From an uncultured Bacteroidota bacterium (lineage in GTDB: Bacteria > Bacteroidota > Bacteroidia > Chitinophagales > Saprospiraceae), in contig CALMBD010000339.1 in assembly GCA_937861115.1 (NCBI GenBank), positions 1-34,413 of the forward strand: 34,413 bases of DNA, in the 5' to 3' direction. This document shows, piece by piece, positions 24,353 to 32,289 of this stretch. The notes beneath the pieces were generated by a model. It ran no database searches and was not told where the DNA came from. It was given only the letters and a program-made list of their open reading frames with translations. The translations under genes were made by a program, and so were the position numbers. Numbering within the stretch: the stretch's first letter is position 1; the number at the start of each line of letters is the position of its first letter.

Positions 24353-26530
24353 TTGAAACAATTCCCTTTCTACCGCCAACTGGACGCTATGGACTGCGGC
24401 CCCACCTGCCTGCGCATGATCGCAGCGCATTACGGTCGCCATTATTCCCTGCAATATCTCCGGGAACGATCGCACATCAGTCGCGAAGGGGTTTCCCTGC
24501 TCGGTATCAGCGAGGCCGCCGAGCGCATCGGTTTCCAGACCATGGCGACCAAAATACCTTTTGAGGGGGAAGATGCCGGACTCATGAACGCCCCTCTGCC
24601 CTGTATTGCGCACTGGCGTCAGCGGCATTTCATCGTAGTGTATAAGGTGACGAACCGGCATGTCTGGGTTGCCGATCCGGCAGACGGTAAATTCAAACTC
24701 ACCCGCGCTGCGTTCGAGGCCGGCTGGCTGGCAGACGGCAACCGGGGTGTGGTCCTGCTGCTCGAACCCGGCCCTGATTTTCAACAGTTGCAGGAGGAGG
24801 CACAGAAAACCAGGGGATTGGGTATTTTTTTCAACTACATGACCCGTTATCGCCGTCAGTTTATTATTCTGATAATGGGTATGCTGTTGGGCAGTTTGTT
24901 CCAACTGATATTTCCCTTTCTCACCCAGTCCATTGTCGATGTGGGTATCCAGAATCAGGATATCGACTTCGTTTACCTGATCCTGATCGCTCAACTGGTG
25001 CTTTTTGGCAGCCAAACCCTGGTCAGTTTTATCCAGAACTGGATACTGCTTTTTATCGGCACGCGCATCAATGTCAGTCTGGTTACCGATTTTCTGATCA
25101 AACTGATGCGGCTGCCGCTCGGCTTTTTCGACGCCAAAATGTCGGGGGATCTGATCCAGCGCGTCAATGACCAGAAACGGATAGAGACGTTTCTCACCAG
25201 TTCAAGCCTGCAGATCAGTTTTGCCCTGATCAACCTGATCGTATTCAGTGTCGTATTGTTGCTGTACAACAGCCTCATTTTCGCGGTATTTACGGTTGCC
25301 AGTCTGCTTTATGTGGGCTGGATTGTGCTTTTTCTGCGAAAACGAAAAGAGGTGGATTATCAGGCATTCCAGCAGTTGTCTGAAAACCAGAGCAGCCTGA
25401 TCGAATTGATCCAGGGGATGCAGGAGATAAAATTGCAGGGCAGCGACAAAAAACGGCGCTGGCAGTGGGCCAATATTCAGGCACGCCTGTTCCGGGTCAA
25501 TATGCGTTCGCTGGCTATTACCCAATACCAGGATGCAGGCGGGTCATTTATCAACCAGGTAAAAAACATCCTGATCTCCTTTATTGCCGCCAAAGCGGTC
25601 ATCGACGGGCAGATGACCCTTGGGATGATGATGGCTGCTCAATATATTGTAGGCCAGGTCAATCTTCCCCTGCAGCAGATGATCGGGTTTATCCGCTCGC
25701 TGCAGGATGCGCGGATCAGCCTCGAACGCCTCAATGAAATTTACCAGATGGAGGACGAGGAAACGGATGTCAGCCTCGATCATATCCCCGAAAAAGGCGA
25801 TATCGTGCTGGAAAACCTGTCCTTTCGGTACAATGCCCTTGATGAAGAGGTGCTGAAGGACATCAACCTGGTTGTCCCGAGAGGCAAGGTGACGGCGATC
25901 GTTGGCACCAGCGGGAGTGGCAAAACCACCCTGGTTAAATTATTACTGGGCTTTTACGGTCCCCAAAAAGGGCGTGTCATGGTGGGCGGAATTCACCTGG
26001 ATGCGATTCAAAAACGCACCTGGCGCAGTCGTTGCGGCGCCGTGATGCAGGACGGGTTTATTTTTTCCGATACCATCGCCAACAATATTGCAGAAAGCAG
26101 CGAACGTGTGGATATTGAAAAACTGCTGTGGGCGGTTAAAATCGCCAATATCCAGGAATTTATCGAGTCGCTTCCGCTGGGGTACAATACGATGATCGGC
26201 GCCAAGGGCAACGGCATAAGCCAGGGACAGCGCCAGCGGATGCTCATTGCCAGGGCCGTATATAAAAACCCGGAATTCATCTTTCTCGACGAAGCGACGA
26301 ATGCCCTCGATTCCAGCAATGAACGTGTGATCATCAATCACCTCGAGCAGTTCTTTTCCGGCAAAACGGTAGTAGTGGTAGCGCATCGCCTGAGTACGGT
26401 ACGCCATGCCGACCAGATCGCCGTGCTGGAAAAAGGCAGGCTGGTTGAACTAGGCTCACATGCCGAACTGGTAGAAAAGCGCGGCGTTTATTTTCACCTC
26501 GTAAAAAATCAACTGGAACTTGGAACCTGA
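24353..26530 (+). CDS. C39 peptidase-containing ABC exporter
   Basis: The 725-residue protein combines three modules. An N-terminal C39 peptidase has Cys15 (MDCGPTC), His92 (RHFIVVY) and Asp108 (ADPADG). A six-helix ABC exporter membrane domain spans ~160-440. The ATPase has Walker A GTSGSGKTT, signature ISQGQRQR (in place of LSGGQ, as often in these exporters), Walker B FIFLDEATNALD and H-loop AHRLSTV. Such transporters cut double-glycine leaders and export the peptide or protein through a HlyD adaptor. I chose TTG 24353 (MKQFPFYRQLDAMDCG) because the family starts there and a promoter-like element sits 57 bp upstream; GTG 24236 is the alternative. The gene overlaps the adaptor gene by 11 bp. 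No precursor peptide was found nearby. Confidence 0.93.
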   Translation: MKQFPFYRQLDAMDCGPTCLRMIAAHYGRHYSLQYLRERSHISREGVSLLGISEAAERIGFQTMATKIPFEGEDAGLMNAPLPCIAHWRQRHFIVVYKVTNRHVWVADPADGKFKLTRAAFEAGWLADGNRGVVLLLEPGPDFQQLQEEAQKTRGLGIFFNYMTRYRRQFIILIMGMLLGSLFQLIFPFLTQSIVDVGIQNQDIDFVYLILIAQLVLFGSQTLVSFIQNWILLFIGTRINVSLVTDFLIKLMRLPLGFFDAKMSGDLIQRVNDQKRIETFLTSSSLQISFALINLIVFSVVLLLYNSLIFAVFTVASLLYVGWIVLFLRKRKEVDYQAFQQLSENQSSLIELIQGMQEIKLQGSDKKRRWQWANIQARLFRVNMRSLAITQYQDAGGSFINQVKNILISFIAAKAVIDGQMTLGMMMAAQYIVGQVNLPLQQMIGFIRSLQDARISLERLNEIYQMEDEETDVSLDHIPEKGDIVLENLSFRYNALDEEVLKDINLVVPRGKVTAIVGTSGSGKTTLVKLLLGFYGPQKGRVMVGGIHLDAIQKRTWRSRCGAVMQDGFIFSDTIANNIAESSERVDIEKLLWAVKIANIQEFIESLPLGYNTMIGAKGNGISQGQRQRMLIARAVYKNPEFIFLDEATNALDSSNERVIINHLEQFFSGKTVVVVAHRLSTVRHADQIAVLEKGRLVELGSHAELVEKRGVYFHLVKNQLELGT

Positions 26531-27809
26531 AGACATTGTCATAAACGAGCAGCAGGAAATACAGGCCATGCTGGGAAATAATCCCGGCTGCTGGGTGACG
26601 TTCAGTATTCCCGCACTCCTGGCGCTTTTTGTCGTGTTGATCGGCATGAGCTGGTATGTGCAATATCCCGATATCGTCGTGGTCCCGGTAACCATCACTT
26701 CGGAGCGGCCACCGGTGCGCCTGCTTGCCAGAAGTGCCGGAAAACTGAGCCGCCTCATGGTGCGCGATGGCGATCAGGTGGTCGCCGGGCAGGAACTGGC
26801 AGAACTGGAGAGCGGCGCCGAGGGCAAAGATGTGGCCTCGCTGAAACTACTGCTGGCTCAACTGGAGGCCGCCAACTCGCCCGAGGCGCTCCAACCGCTC
26901 GTTTGGCCGGAAGGACTGCGCCTGGGCCAGATGCAAAATACATTTGCCTCACTCGTCAACGCACATCGAAACCTCCGGATACAACTCCGGCAGGATATTG
27001 TTTCCAGGCAAATTCTGGCGATCGACAATGAAATCAGGGAAACCCGCGACCTCATTGCCTCGATGGAGCGCCAGGCGGATATGCTCAAACAAGACTTGTC
27101 TTTGGTAGAAAAAGACCTGGATCGCCAGCGGCAGTTGGCCCAACAGGGACTGGTCAGCGCCCAGGATATGGAAAAAACAAACTCGAATTTTCTCCGGCAA
27201 AAGCAGCAACTGGAAGGGTTCGTTGCCAATACGAGCAGCCAGCGGGTGAAGATCAGGCAGCTGGAAACCGAACAGAGCCAGCTCAGCCAGGGGCATCGCC
27301 AGGACCTGCTGACAAAATGGGAAACAATCCGGCAAATCTGCCTTGGCCTGCGCGGCGAGATCAACCAGTGGGAACTGCTTTACCTGGTAAAAGCGCCTGT
27401 TGCGGGGCGTATCACCCTGTCCGTGCCGCTTTCCGAGCAGGCGTTTATCCGTGCCGACCAGGAATTGTTCTCGATTGTTTCACCTATGGCCGATAGCGGT
27501 ATTCTGGCGCTGGGAACCTTGCCGCAAGCCAATTCAGGCAAGGTGGAAACCGGACAAAAGGTAAATATCCGGCTGGACGGGTTTCCGTACCAGGAGTACG
27601 GGGTGTTGGAAGGAAAAATACTGTCTGTTGCCTCCGTGCCGACCGACGGCAGCTACCTGCTTCAGATAAGTCTGCCCCCCGATCTGCGAACCTCGTCGCG
27701 TGAAATCATTCCTTTCAAGCCGGAAACCAGGGGCACCGGGCATATCATCACCCGGCAGCGGACGCTGTTGCAGCGTGTTTTTCAACAGTTGACCAGCCTT
27801 CGGGAATAG
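26520..27809 (+). CDS. HlyD-family membrane fusion (adaptor) protein
   Basis: The 429-residue protein has one N-terminal membrane helix (~26-48), a half-lipoyl motif (VRLLARSAGKLSRLMVRDGD), a long coiled-coil hairpin (~110-265), the second lipoyl half (LVKAPVAGRITLS), and a C-terminal beta-barrel (VNIRLDGFPYQEYGVLEGKI). It would bridge the C39 exporter to an outer-membrane TolC-like channel, which is not encoded in the window. The frame starts with TTG 26520 inside the end of the exporter gene; ATG 26568 is a possible shorter start that keeps the membrane helix. The overlap implies coupled translation. Confidence 0.9.
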   Translation: MEPEDIVINEQQEIQAMLGNNPGCWVTFSIPALLALFVVLIGMSWYVQYPDIVVVPVTITSERPPVRLLARSAGKLSRLMVRDGDQVVAGQELAELESGAEGKDVASLKLLLAQLEAANSPEALQPLVWPEGLRLGQMQNTFASLVNAHRNLRIQLRQDIVSRQILAIDNEIRETRDLIASMERQADMLKQDLSLVEKDLDRQRQLAQQGLVSAQDMEKTNSNFLRQKQQLEGFVANTSSQRVKIRQLETEQSQLSQGHRQDLLTKWETIRQICLGLRGEINQWELLYLVKAPVAGRITLSVPLSEQAFIRADQELFSIVSPMADSGILALGTLPQANSGKVETGQKVNIRLDGFPYQEYGVLEGKILSVASVPTDGSYLLQISLPPDLRTSSREIIPFKPETRGTGHIITRQRTLLQRVFQQLTSLRE

Positions 27810-27854
27810 TTGTCCGTAAACAACTATAGCATATTTACATAAACATGAGGCACG

Positions 27855-27887
27855 AGACCTATAAGGTTTGCCAAACCTTATAGGTCT
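27855..27887. repeat. 33-bp near-perfect palindrome
   Basis: Perfect 16-base arms (AGACCTATAAGGTTTG and its reverse complement) flank a single C. It sits in the 3'-to-3' gap between the HlyD gene and prfB. No T-run follows on either strand, so it is not a standard terminator; similar ACCTATAAGGT palindromes are, as I recall, scattered in Bacteroidota genomes. Confidence 0.75.
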
Positions 27888-27934
27888 AAAAGGCTGAAAA
27901 CCAATTCTCGCTTATTTTCAACCCCTGATTCGCA

Positions 27935-27980
27935 TGAGTCATCCCGAATCTTGGTGTTAGCCAAAATTAGGAATGACTCA
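27935..27980. repeat. Imperfect inverted repeat
   Basis: Twenty-base arms starting TGAGTCAT (27935-27954) and ending ATGACTCA (27961-27980) pair with three mismatches around a six-base loop. It is a second hairpin in the same convergent gap. Confidence 0.6.
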
Positions 27981-28002
27981 TAGTGCCACTGCCCACTGCA
28001 AT

Positions 28003-29113
28003 TCAATCCTCCTCCACCTCAACGCCTGTCGGGTTGCGTTCCCACATCAGGTAGGCTTTCAGAAAGCCGTCGAGGTCGCCGTCGAGCACGGCATCGGGAT
28101 TGTGGACCTTATACCCGCTGCGCAGGTCTTTTACCCAGCGGTCGTCGAGCACGTAGGAGCGGATCTGACTGCCCCATTCGATCTTGCTTTTGCCGGATTC
28201 AATTTTGTCTTTTTCGGCCTGTCGCTTGCGCATTTCAAGTTCGTAGAGGCGGCTCTTGAGCAGCGTCATGGCGATTTCACGGTTGCGGTGCTGGCTGCGG
28301 TCCTGCTGGCACTCCGCCACGATACCCGTGGGGATGTGTGTCACACGAACGGCGGATTCGGTCCGGTTAACGTGTTGACCGCCTGCACCCGACGCCCTGA
28401 ATACATCCCACCGGATGTCGTCGGGCTTGACCACTATTTCAATCTCGTCGTCTTCGATGAGCGGATAAACGAATACCGATGAAAAGGAGGTCTGGCGTTT
28501 GCCCTGGGCATTGAACGGACTGATGCGGACGAGGCGGTGCACACCGTTTTCACCCTTGAGCCAGCCGTAGGCGTAGTCGCCGCGGATCTCGATGCTCGCA
28601 GATTTGATACCGGCAGCATCGCCATCCTGCTCAAACAGGTCGATCACCTTGAAGCCGGACCTTTCGGCCCACATCCGGTACATGCGCAACAGCATGGCAG
28701 ACCAGTCGCATGCTTCCGTGCCGCCTGCGCCCGCATTGATGGTGAGCACGGCGTTCATGGAATCTTCTTTCTGGTTCAGCGTACTTCTGAATTCGGCGTC
28801 GGCCAGGATTTCGGCCGTTTTAGTGTACTGGGCATCTACCTCTTCCTCGCTGGCCATGCCTTCCTTCTGAAATTCGAAAATTCCTTCGAGGTCGTCCACT
28901 TCGCGGGCGAGTTGGTTGTAATCGTCGAGCCAACGATTGTTGATGCCGATTTTGCGCTGGATACCTTCCGCGCGTTTGGGGTCATTCCAAAAATTGGGGT
29001 CGAGGGTTTGGCTGGTCAGGTCTTCGACTTCGCGTTTGCGGTTATCGACGTCAAAGATACCTCCTTAAGACCGCCAGTTTATCCTTCAACTCCTTGAGTT
29101 GTTCGATAGTCAT
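28003..29113 (-). CDS. prfB: Peptide chain release factor 2 (programmed +1 frameshift)
   Basis: RF2 ends translation at UGA and UAA. Translation starts at ATG 29113 (MTIEQLKELKDKLAVLRRYL), reaches an in-frame UGA at 29053-29051, and continues in the +1 frame from GAC (29052-29050) to give about 369 residues. The long frame carries the stop-codon recognition motif SPF (VRISPFNAQGKRQTSF) and the catalytic GGQ (ASGAGGQHVNRTES). The length matches E. coli RF2 (365). Simple gene callers will start at GTG 28899 and lose the first ~70 residues. The frameshift lets RF2 regulate its own synthesis: when RF2 is scarce the ribosome pauses at UGA and shifts. The gene is convergent with the HlyD gene. Confidence 0.96.
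29050..29065 (-). promoter_or_regulatory. prfB programmed +1 frameshift signal
   Basis: On the minus strand the sequence reads AGGAGG-TAT-CTT-TGA-C: an SD-like stimulator (29065-29060), three-base spacer, slippery CTT (29056-29054), and the UGA with 3' C. This is the classic bacterial prfB arrangement and spacing. Confidence 0.95.
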
Positions 29114-29235
29114 GTCTGGAAACGGAAAATTTTAACTGGTAAAACGTTGGTGTTGGAGATCGGGAGTCGTCCTTAACGACGCTGTGGCCGGTTAAGTTCC
29201 GCCCGAAATAATGTGGGTGTCTTGCAGGTGAAAGT

Positions 29236-29292
29236 TTGACAGGCTGTTTTTTTGGGACGGGATATCCTGTCCCAAAAAAAACAGCCTGTCAA
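29236..29292. repeat. Long interrupted palindrome between prfB and the FKBP gene
   Basis: Arms of about 28 bases (TTGACAGGCTG-T7-GGGAC and counterpart ending AACAGCCTGTCAA) form an almost continuous hairpin with one bulge and one mismatch near the tip. It lies downstream of the FKBP gene stop on the minus strand and may act as its terminator, although the T-run is within the stem. Confidence 0.7.
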
Positions 29293-29325
29293 CTACGCAG
29301 TGAGGACAAATGAATCCTCTACGAA

Positions 29326-30222
29326 TTACAGCACCTCGACGTAAAAGATCAGTTCCGAGTTCGGCGGGATACTTCCCTGGCCCTGCGGACCGTATGCGAG
29401 TTCGGAAGGCAGGAAGAAGTATGCCTTGCCGCCATGGTTGAGCAGTTGTACGCCCTCGTCAAAGCCCGGGATCATCTGGCCGACACCTGCAGCGAAGGGC
29501 AGCGACTGGCCGCGCTCGAAGGAGTTGTCGAACATCGTGCCGTTGGGCAAAACGCCGTAATAGTGGGCGTGAACCTGGTCGCCGCGCTTGATGGGAGTGC
29601 CGGAGCCTTTTTCGACGATCATTGTTTTCAGTCCCGAGGCAGTCGTCGTGAGTTTGCCATTCAGTTTGCCCGAGGCATAGTCGGCTGCTGTTTCCTTTAC
29701 CATTTTGGCAACGGCGGGGGCGCGCTGTATGGCTTCCTGGCCGATTTTTTGTTCTTCCATGGCCATGCGTTGCTCTTCAGCAGCGCGCTTGTCCATGTCT
29801 TCTTTCGAGATAATATCGAGCAGGACAATCTCGTAACGCACTTCTTTCTGGTCTTTCAGCGCCGGGGGAATAAACTTCAGCAGGAACGAGTCGATCGTCT
29901 CGTAAATCGTTGCGCTGTCGCCTTCGCTCATCATGAGCAGGGCGTCGTAAATAGCCGGGATACGCTTGGGTGCTTTGTCGGCGGTAAACAGTTGAAATTC
30001 GCGGGGGCCGCCGAAGTTCTTGACGGTGCTGGCCATCAGCGAATCGCCGATGTAGGTATACGATTGTACGAGTACGGTTTCGCCGGGCTGCGCCATGGGG
30101 CCGCCTTTTTTGGTGTGGTTTACAAGACGAAACCCGTTGGGAGTTTTGACGCCTTTTTCCTGATTGCAGGCGATCTGTGTTACAAAAATGGCTGCGAGAG
30201 CCAACATCAAAATTTTACGCAT
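29326..30222 (-). CDS. FKBP-type peptidyl-prolyl isomerase, probable lipoprotein
   Basis: The 298-residue protein has a hydrophobic leader followed by a likely lipid-attachment Cys (IACNQEKG). Residues ~35-140 resemble a degenerate FKBP domain (PGETVLVQSYTYIGDSLM ... EVRYEIVLLDI). A helical linker with Met/Glu repeats (~140-180) precedes a complete C-terminal FKBP domain (IKRGDQVHAHYYGVLPNGTMFD, IPGFDEGVQLL, LAYGPQGQGSIPPNSELIF). It should speed folding of periplasmic or outer-membrane proteins. The open frame continues upstream into the neighbouring gene, but the signal sequence fixes ATG 30222. It lies 47 bp downstream of the DHH phosphoesterase gene, probably in one operon. Confidence 0.9.
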   Translation of the reverse strand: MRKILMLALAAIFVTQIACNQEKGVKTPNGFRLVNHTKKGGPMAQPGETVLVQSYTYIGDSLMASTVKNFGGPREFQLFTADKAPKRIPAIYDALLMMSEGDSATIYETIDSFLLKFIPPALKDQKEVRYEIVLLDIISKEDMDKRAAEEQRMAMEEQKIGQEAIQRAPAVAKMVKETAADYASGKLNGKLTTTASGLKTMIVEKGSGTPIKRGDQVHAHYYGVLPNGTMFDNSFERGQSLPFAAGVGQMIPGFDEGVQLLNHGGKAYFFLPSELAYGPQGQGSIPPNSELIFYVEVL

Positions 30223-30269
30223 TTTTAGAACATGAATGAGTGAAAGCGAAAAGCCGGTCAATATGACGT

Positions 30270-31280
30270 TTATTGTTTTTTTAAAAGTACTTCCTTGTAT
30301 TGCGGGAGCAGGCTTTTGAATTTTTCGACGGTGGCCTTCAGGCTGTCGTGCGAGTAGGCGCCGGCGGCATTTTTGTGGCCGCCTCCGTTGAAGTGTTTTT
30401 TGCAGATTTCCTGCACATCCAGATCGCCCTTGGATCGAAGGCTGAGTTTCACCACGGTCGGCTGGTTGTGTATGAACGCCGCAAGGCGCACCTCCCGGAT
30501 ACTCAGCAGGTAATTCACAATCCCTTCCGTATCTCCCCGCTGTATATTGAAAATCTCGTAGTCCTTTTTCGACAGCCAGATCAGGGCCGTGCGGTATTCG
30601 GGCAGGTACTCCATACGGTTGACCAGGCAATGCCCGAGCAGTCGCAGGTTTTTTTCCTTCTGGGAATTGAAGATCATGTCCTGCACGGCGGTATCATCCA
30701 CACCGCGCTCCACCAGGTCTGCTGCTATGCGGTACACCGTGGCGTTGGTCGCGTGGCGAAACGAGCCGGTGTCGGTCACCAGACCTGTAAAAATACATTT
30801 TCCGACCGTGGGGTTTATTTTCTGCCCGTCGCCGATACCCTGGATGAAGCGGTATACCATTTCGCAGGTGCTGCTGGCTTCCGGCTCGCTGAACATGAAG
30901 TCGGCAATCTGGTCGGGATACAGGTGGTGGTCGATCATTATGCGCTGGCCCGGCAGGTTCTTTATATAATCGCCCAGCTTGTCAATCCGGTTCAAGGCAT
31001 TGAAATCCAGAAAGATGAACAGGTTTTTCTTGGCCAGTACGTGTTTGCATTCTTCGGTATGGATGTCCCATATCAGGATGTCTTCAGAGCCCGGCAGGGC
31101 CTCGAATTCTTCGGGGAACTCTGAAGGAAAAACAACATGCACGGTATGACCGAACTGATCCAGGTAATGCCGCATGGCCAGCGAACTGCCGATCGCATCG
31201 CCATCGGGATTGCGATGGGAAACGATGACCGTATTCTGTGGTTGATGTATCAGTTGTTTCAGTGCTGCCGGGAATTCCAT
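30270..31280 (-). CDS. DHH/DHHA1 phosphoesterase, NrnA-like (oligoribonuclease / pAp phosphatase)
   Basis: The 336-residue protein has the DHH domain (SHRNPDGDAIGSS near residue 21, IFLDFN, MIDHHLYP) and the DHHA1 domain with GGGHKNAAGA near the C-terminus. NrnA-type enzymes degrade short RNA fragments to mononucleotides and dephosphorylate pAp. The metal-binding Asp and His residues are all visible. ATG 31280 (MEFPAAL) is preferred over TTG 31289. It leads the operon with the FKBP gene. Related DHH proteins also cleave cyclic di-AMP, but this one lacks the membrane and GGDEF-like parts of GdpP. Confidence 0.9.
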   Translation of the reverse strand: MEFPAALKQLIHQPQNTVIVSHRNPDGDAIGSSLAMRHYLDQFGHTVHVVFPSEFPEEFEALPGSEDILIWDIHTEECKHVLAKKNLFIFLDFNALNRIDKLGDYIKNLPGQRIMIDHHLYPDQIADFMFSEPEASSTCEMVYRFIQGIGDGQKINPTVGKCIFTGLVTDTGSFRHATNATVYRIAADLVERGVDDTAVQDMIFNSQKEKNLRLLGHCLVNRMEYLPEYRTALIWLSKKDYEIFNIQRGDTEGIVNYLLSIREVRLAAFIHNQPTVVKLSLRSKGDLDVQEICKKHFNGGGHKNAAGAYSHDSLKATVEKFKSLLPQYKEVLLKKQ

Positions 31281-31333
31281 GGATATCAAATCTGGGGGAA
31301 TAATCTTTGGTAAATTGGTTGCCCAAAGGCCGG

Positions 31334-31341
31334 CAAAAGTA
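31334..31341 (-). promoter_or_regulatory. Putative -7 element for the DHH phosphoesterase operon
   Basis: TACTTTTG on the minus strand matches TAnnTTTG and gives a leader of about 45 bases. The -33 element is unclear. Confidence 0.45.
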
Positions 31342-31409
31342 CAGGATTCACCCCTGATTTGCAGGGTTGGCCGGATATTATTTTTCTAAAAACCTTTTTT
31401 TGCACCCTG

Positions 31410-31437
31410 TTTGAAATAAAATCTTGCCCTACCTTTG
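31410..31437 (+). promoter_or_regulatory. Putative promoter for ndk
   Basis: TTTG (31410-31413) and TACCTTTG (31430-31437) match the consensus elements, though the 16-base spacer is short; the leader would be about 70 bases. Confidence 0.55.
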
Positions 31438-31511
31438 CGACCCTTAAATAATAACAGCCCTTTTACAGACCATTTTCTCAAAATCGCTCACAACTATCAC
31501 GTCTCTCAAAC

Positions 31512-31931
31512 ATGGCAGGTACCCGCACTTTTACTATGATCAAACCCGACGCAGTACGCGCCGGCAACATTGGCAATATTCTGCAAATGATTAACGCCGC
31601 AGGCTTTCGCATTGTGGCCATGAAACTCACCAAACTCAGTCTCGAAAAGGCCGGCGAATTTTATGCTGTCCATAAAGAACGCCCGTTCTACGGCGAATTG
31701 TGCGAATTCATGAGCAGCGGTCCCATCGTCGCGGCAATTTTGGAAAAAGACAACGCCGTGGAAGACTTCCGTACCCTCATAGGCGCTACCAACCCGGCAA
31801 ACGCTGCTCCCGGCACCATTCGCGCCAAGTATGCCACCAGCGTCGGCGAAAATGCCGTACATGGATCGGACAGCGATGAAAACGCCGCCATCGAAGGCGC
31901 GTTCCACTTCGGTGGTGTGGAAATGTTTTAA
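31512..31931 (+). CDS. ndk: Nucleoside diphosphate kinase
   Basis: This complete 139-residue enzyme passes the gamma-phosphate from ATP to other NDPs through a phospho-histidine. The motif NAVHGSDS holds the catalytic His117. TMIKPDAV, the Arg/Lys residues around KERPFYGEL and GTIRAKY form the nucleotide site. The gene is monocistronic, divergent from the DHH phosphoesterase, and ends 7 bp before a dense repeat region. Confidence 0.97.
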   Translation: MAGTRTFTMIKPDAVRAGNIGNILQMINAAGFRIVAMKLTKLSLEKAGEFYAVHKERPFYGELCEFMSSGPIVAAILEKDNAVEDFRTLIGATNPANAAPGTIRAKYATSVGENAVHGSDSDENAAIEGAFHFGGVEMF

Positions 31932-31938
31932 AGATTTT

Positions 31939-32021
31939 GGAGGTTGCGCGGTTTCGGAGGTTGCGGGTTACGGAGGTTGCGGGTTTCGGAGGTTACGGGT
32001 TGCGGAGGTTACGGGTTGCGG
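31939..32021. repeat. Tandem 16-bp repeat, five copies
   Basis: Five consecutive units of the form GGAGGTTGCGGGTTTC (first unit 17 bases, the others 16, with one or two base changes) follow the ndk stop. Inverted copies lie at 32245-32288. Confidence 0.85.
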
Positions 32022-32058
32022 ATTGGTTACGCGTCAAGGTGGGGTCGATATAAGTCAG

Positions 32059-32160
32059 CGTGGGTTTGTCCTGTTGTAAACATCTGTCCGCTCTAAATGC
32101 GGGTAACATCGCGACTCCCCCCGTAGAGCGGACAGATGTTTACAACAGGACAAACCCACG
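32059..32160. repeat. Perfect 37-bp inverted repeat
   Basis: The 37 bases at 32059-32095 occur as an exact reverse complement at 32124-32160 around a 28-base loop. A very stable cruciform or RNA hairpin is expected. It sits in the centre of the repeat cluster between convergent genes. Confidence 0.9.
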
Positions 32161-32222
32161 GGAGCCTTTGACAGACTCACTTTGACATTTGACAAACGCA
32201 CTTTTATATTTGACAAATTTAC
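32139..32222 (-). repeat. Degenerate 21-bp tandem repeat, four copies
   Basis: Read on the minus strand, four adjoining 21-base units share GTGnGTTTGTCAAA-like sequence (32222-32202, 32201-32181, 32180-32160, 32159-32139). The last unit lies inside the right arm of the 37-bp inverted repeat, so a fifth copy occurs in the left arm on the other strand. In one frame the units read V-x-L-S-x-x-x, but no gene is supported. Confidence 0.75.
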
Positions 32223-32244
32223 CTCAACTTGGGGTAAACCCCTG

Positions 32245-32288
32245 ACCCGCAACCTCCGCAACCCGCAACCTCCGTAACCCGCAACCTC
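32245..32288. repeat. Inverted copies of the 16-bp repeat
   Basis: About three units of AACCCGCAACCTCCGC are reverse complements of the tandem array at 31939-32021, making the whole intergenic gap an outer inverted repeat around the 37-bp one. The adjacent gene's stop codon (32292-32290) falls within one more partial unit (GGAGGTAA). Confidence 0.85.
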
Positions 32289-32289
32289 T

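Noticed and set aside
28003-28899. prfB starting at GTG 28899
   Set aside because: It would lack the N-terminal domain of RF2; the upstream sequence encodes it with a textbook +1 frameshift site.
29326-30630. Extended 434-codon frame for the FKBP protein
   Set aside because: The extra N-terminus is antisense-like out-of-frame sequence of the DHH phosphoesterase gene; ATG 30222 starts a signal peptide.
31939-32288. CRISPR array
   Set aside because: The repeats are directly adjacent without unique spacers and partly inverted, and no cas gene is present.
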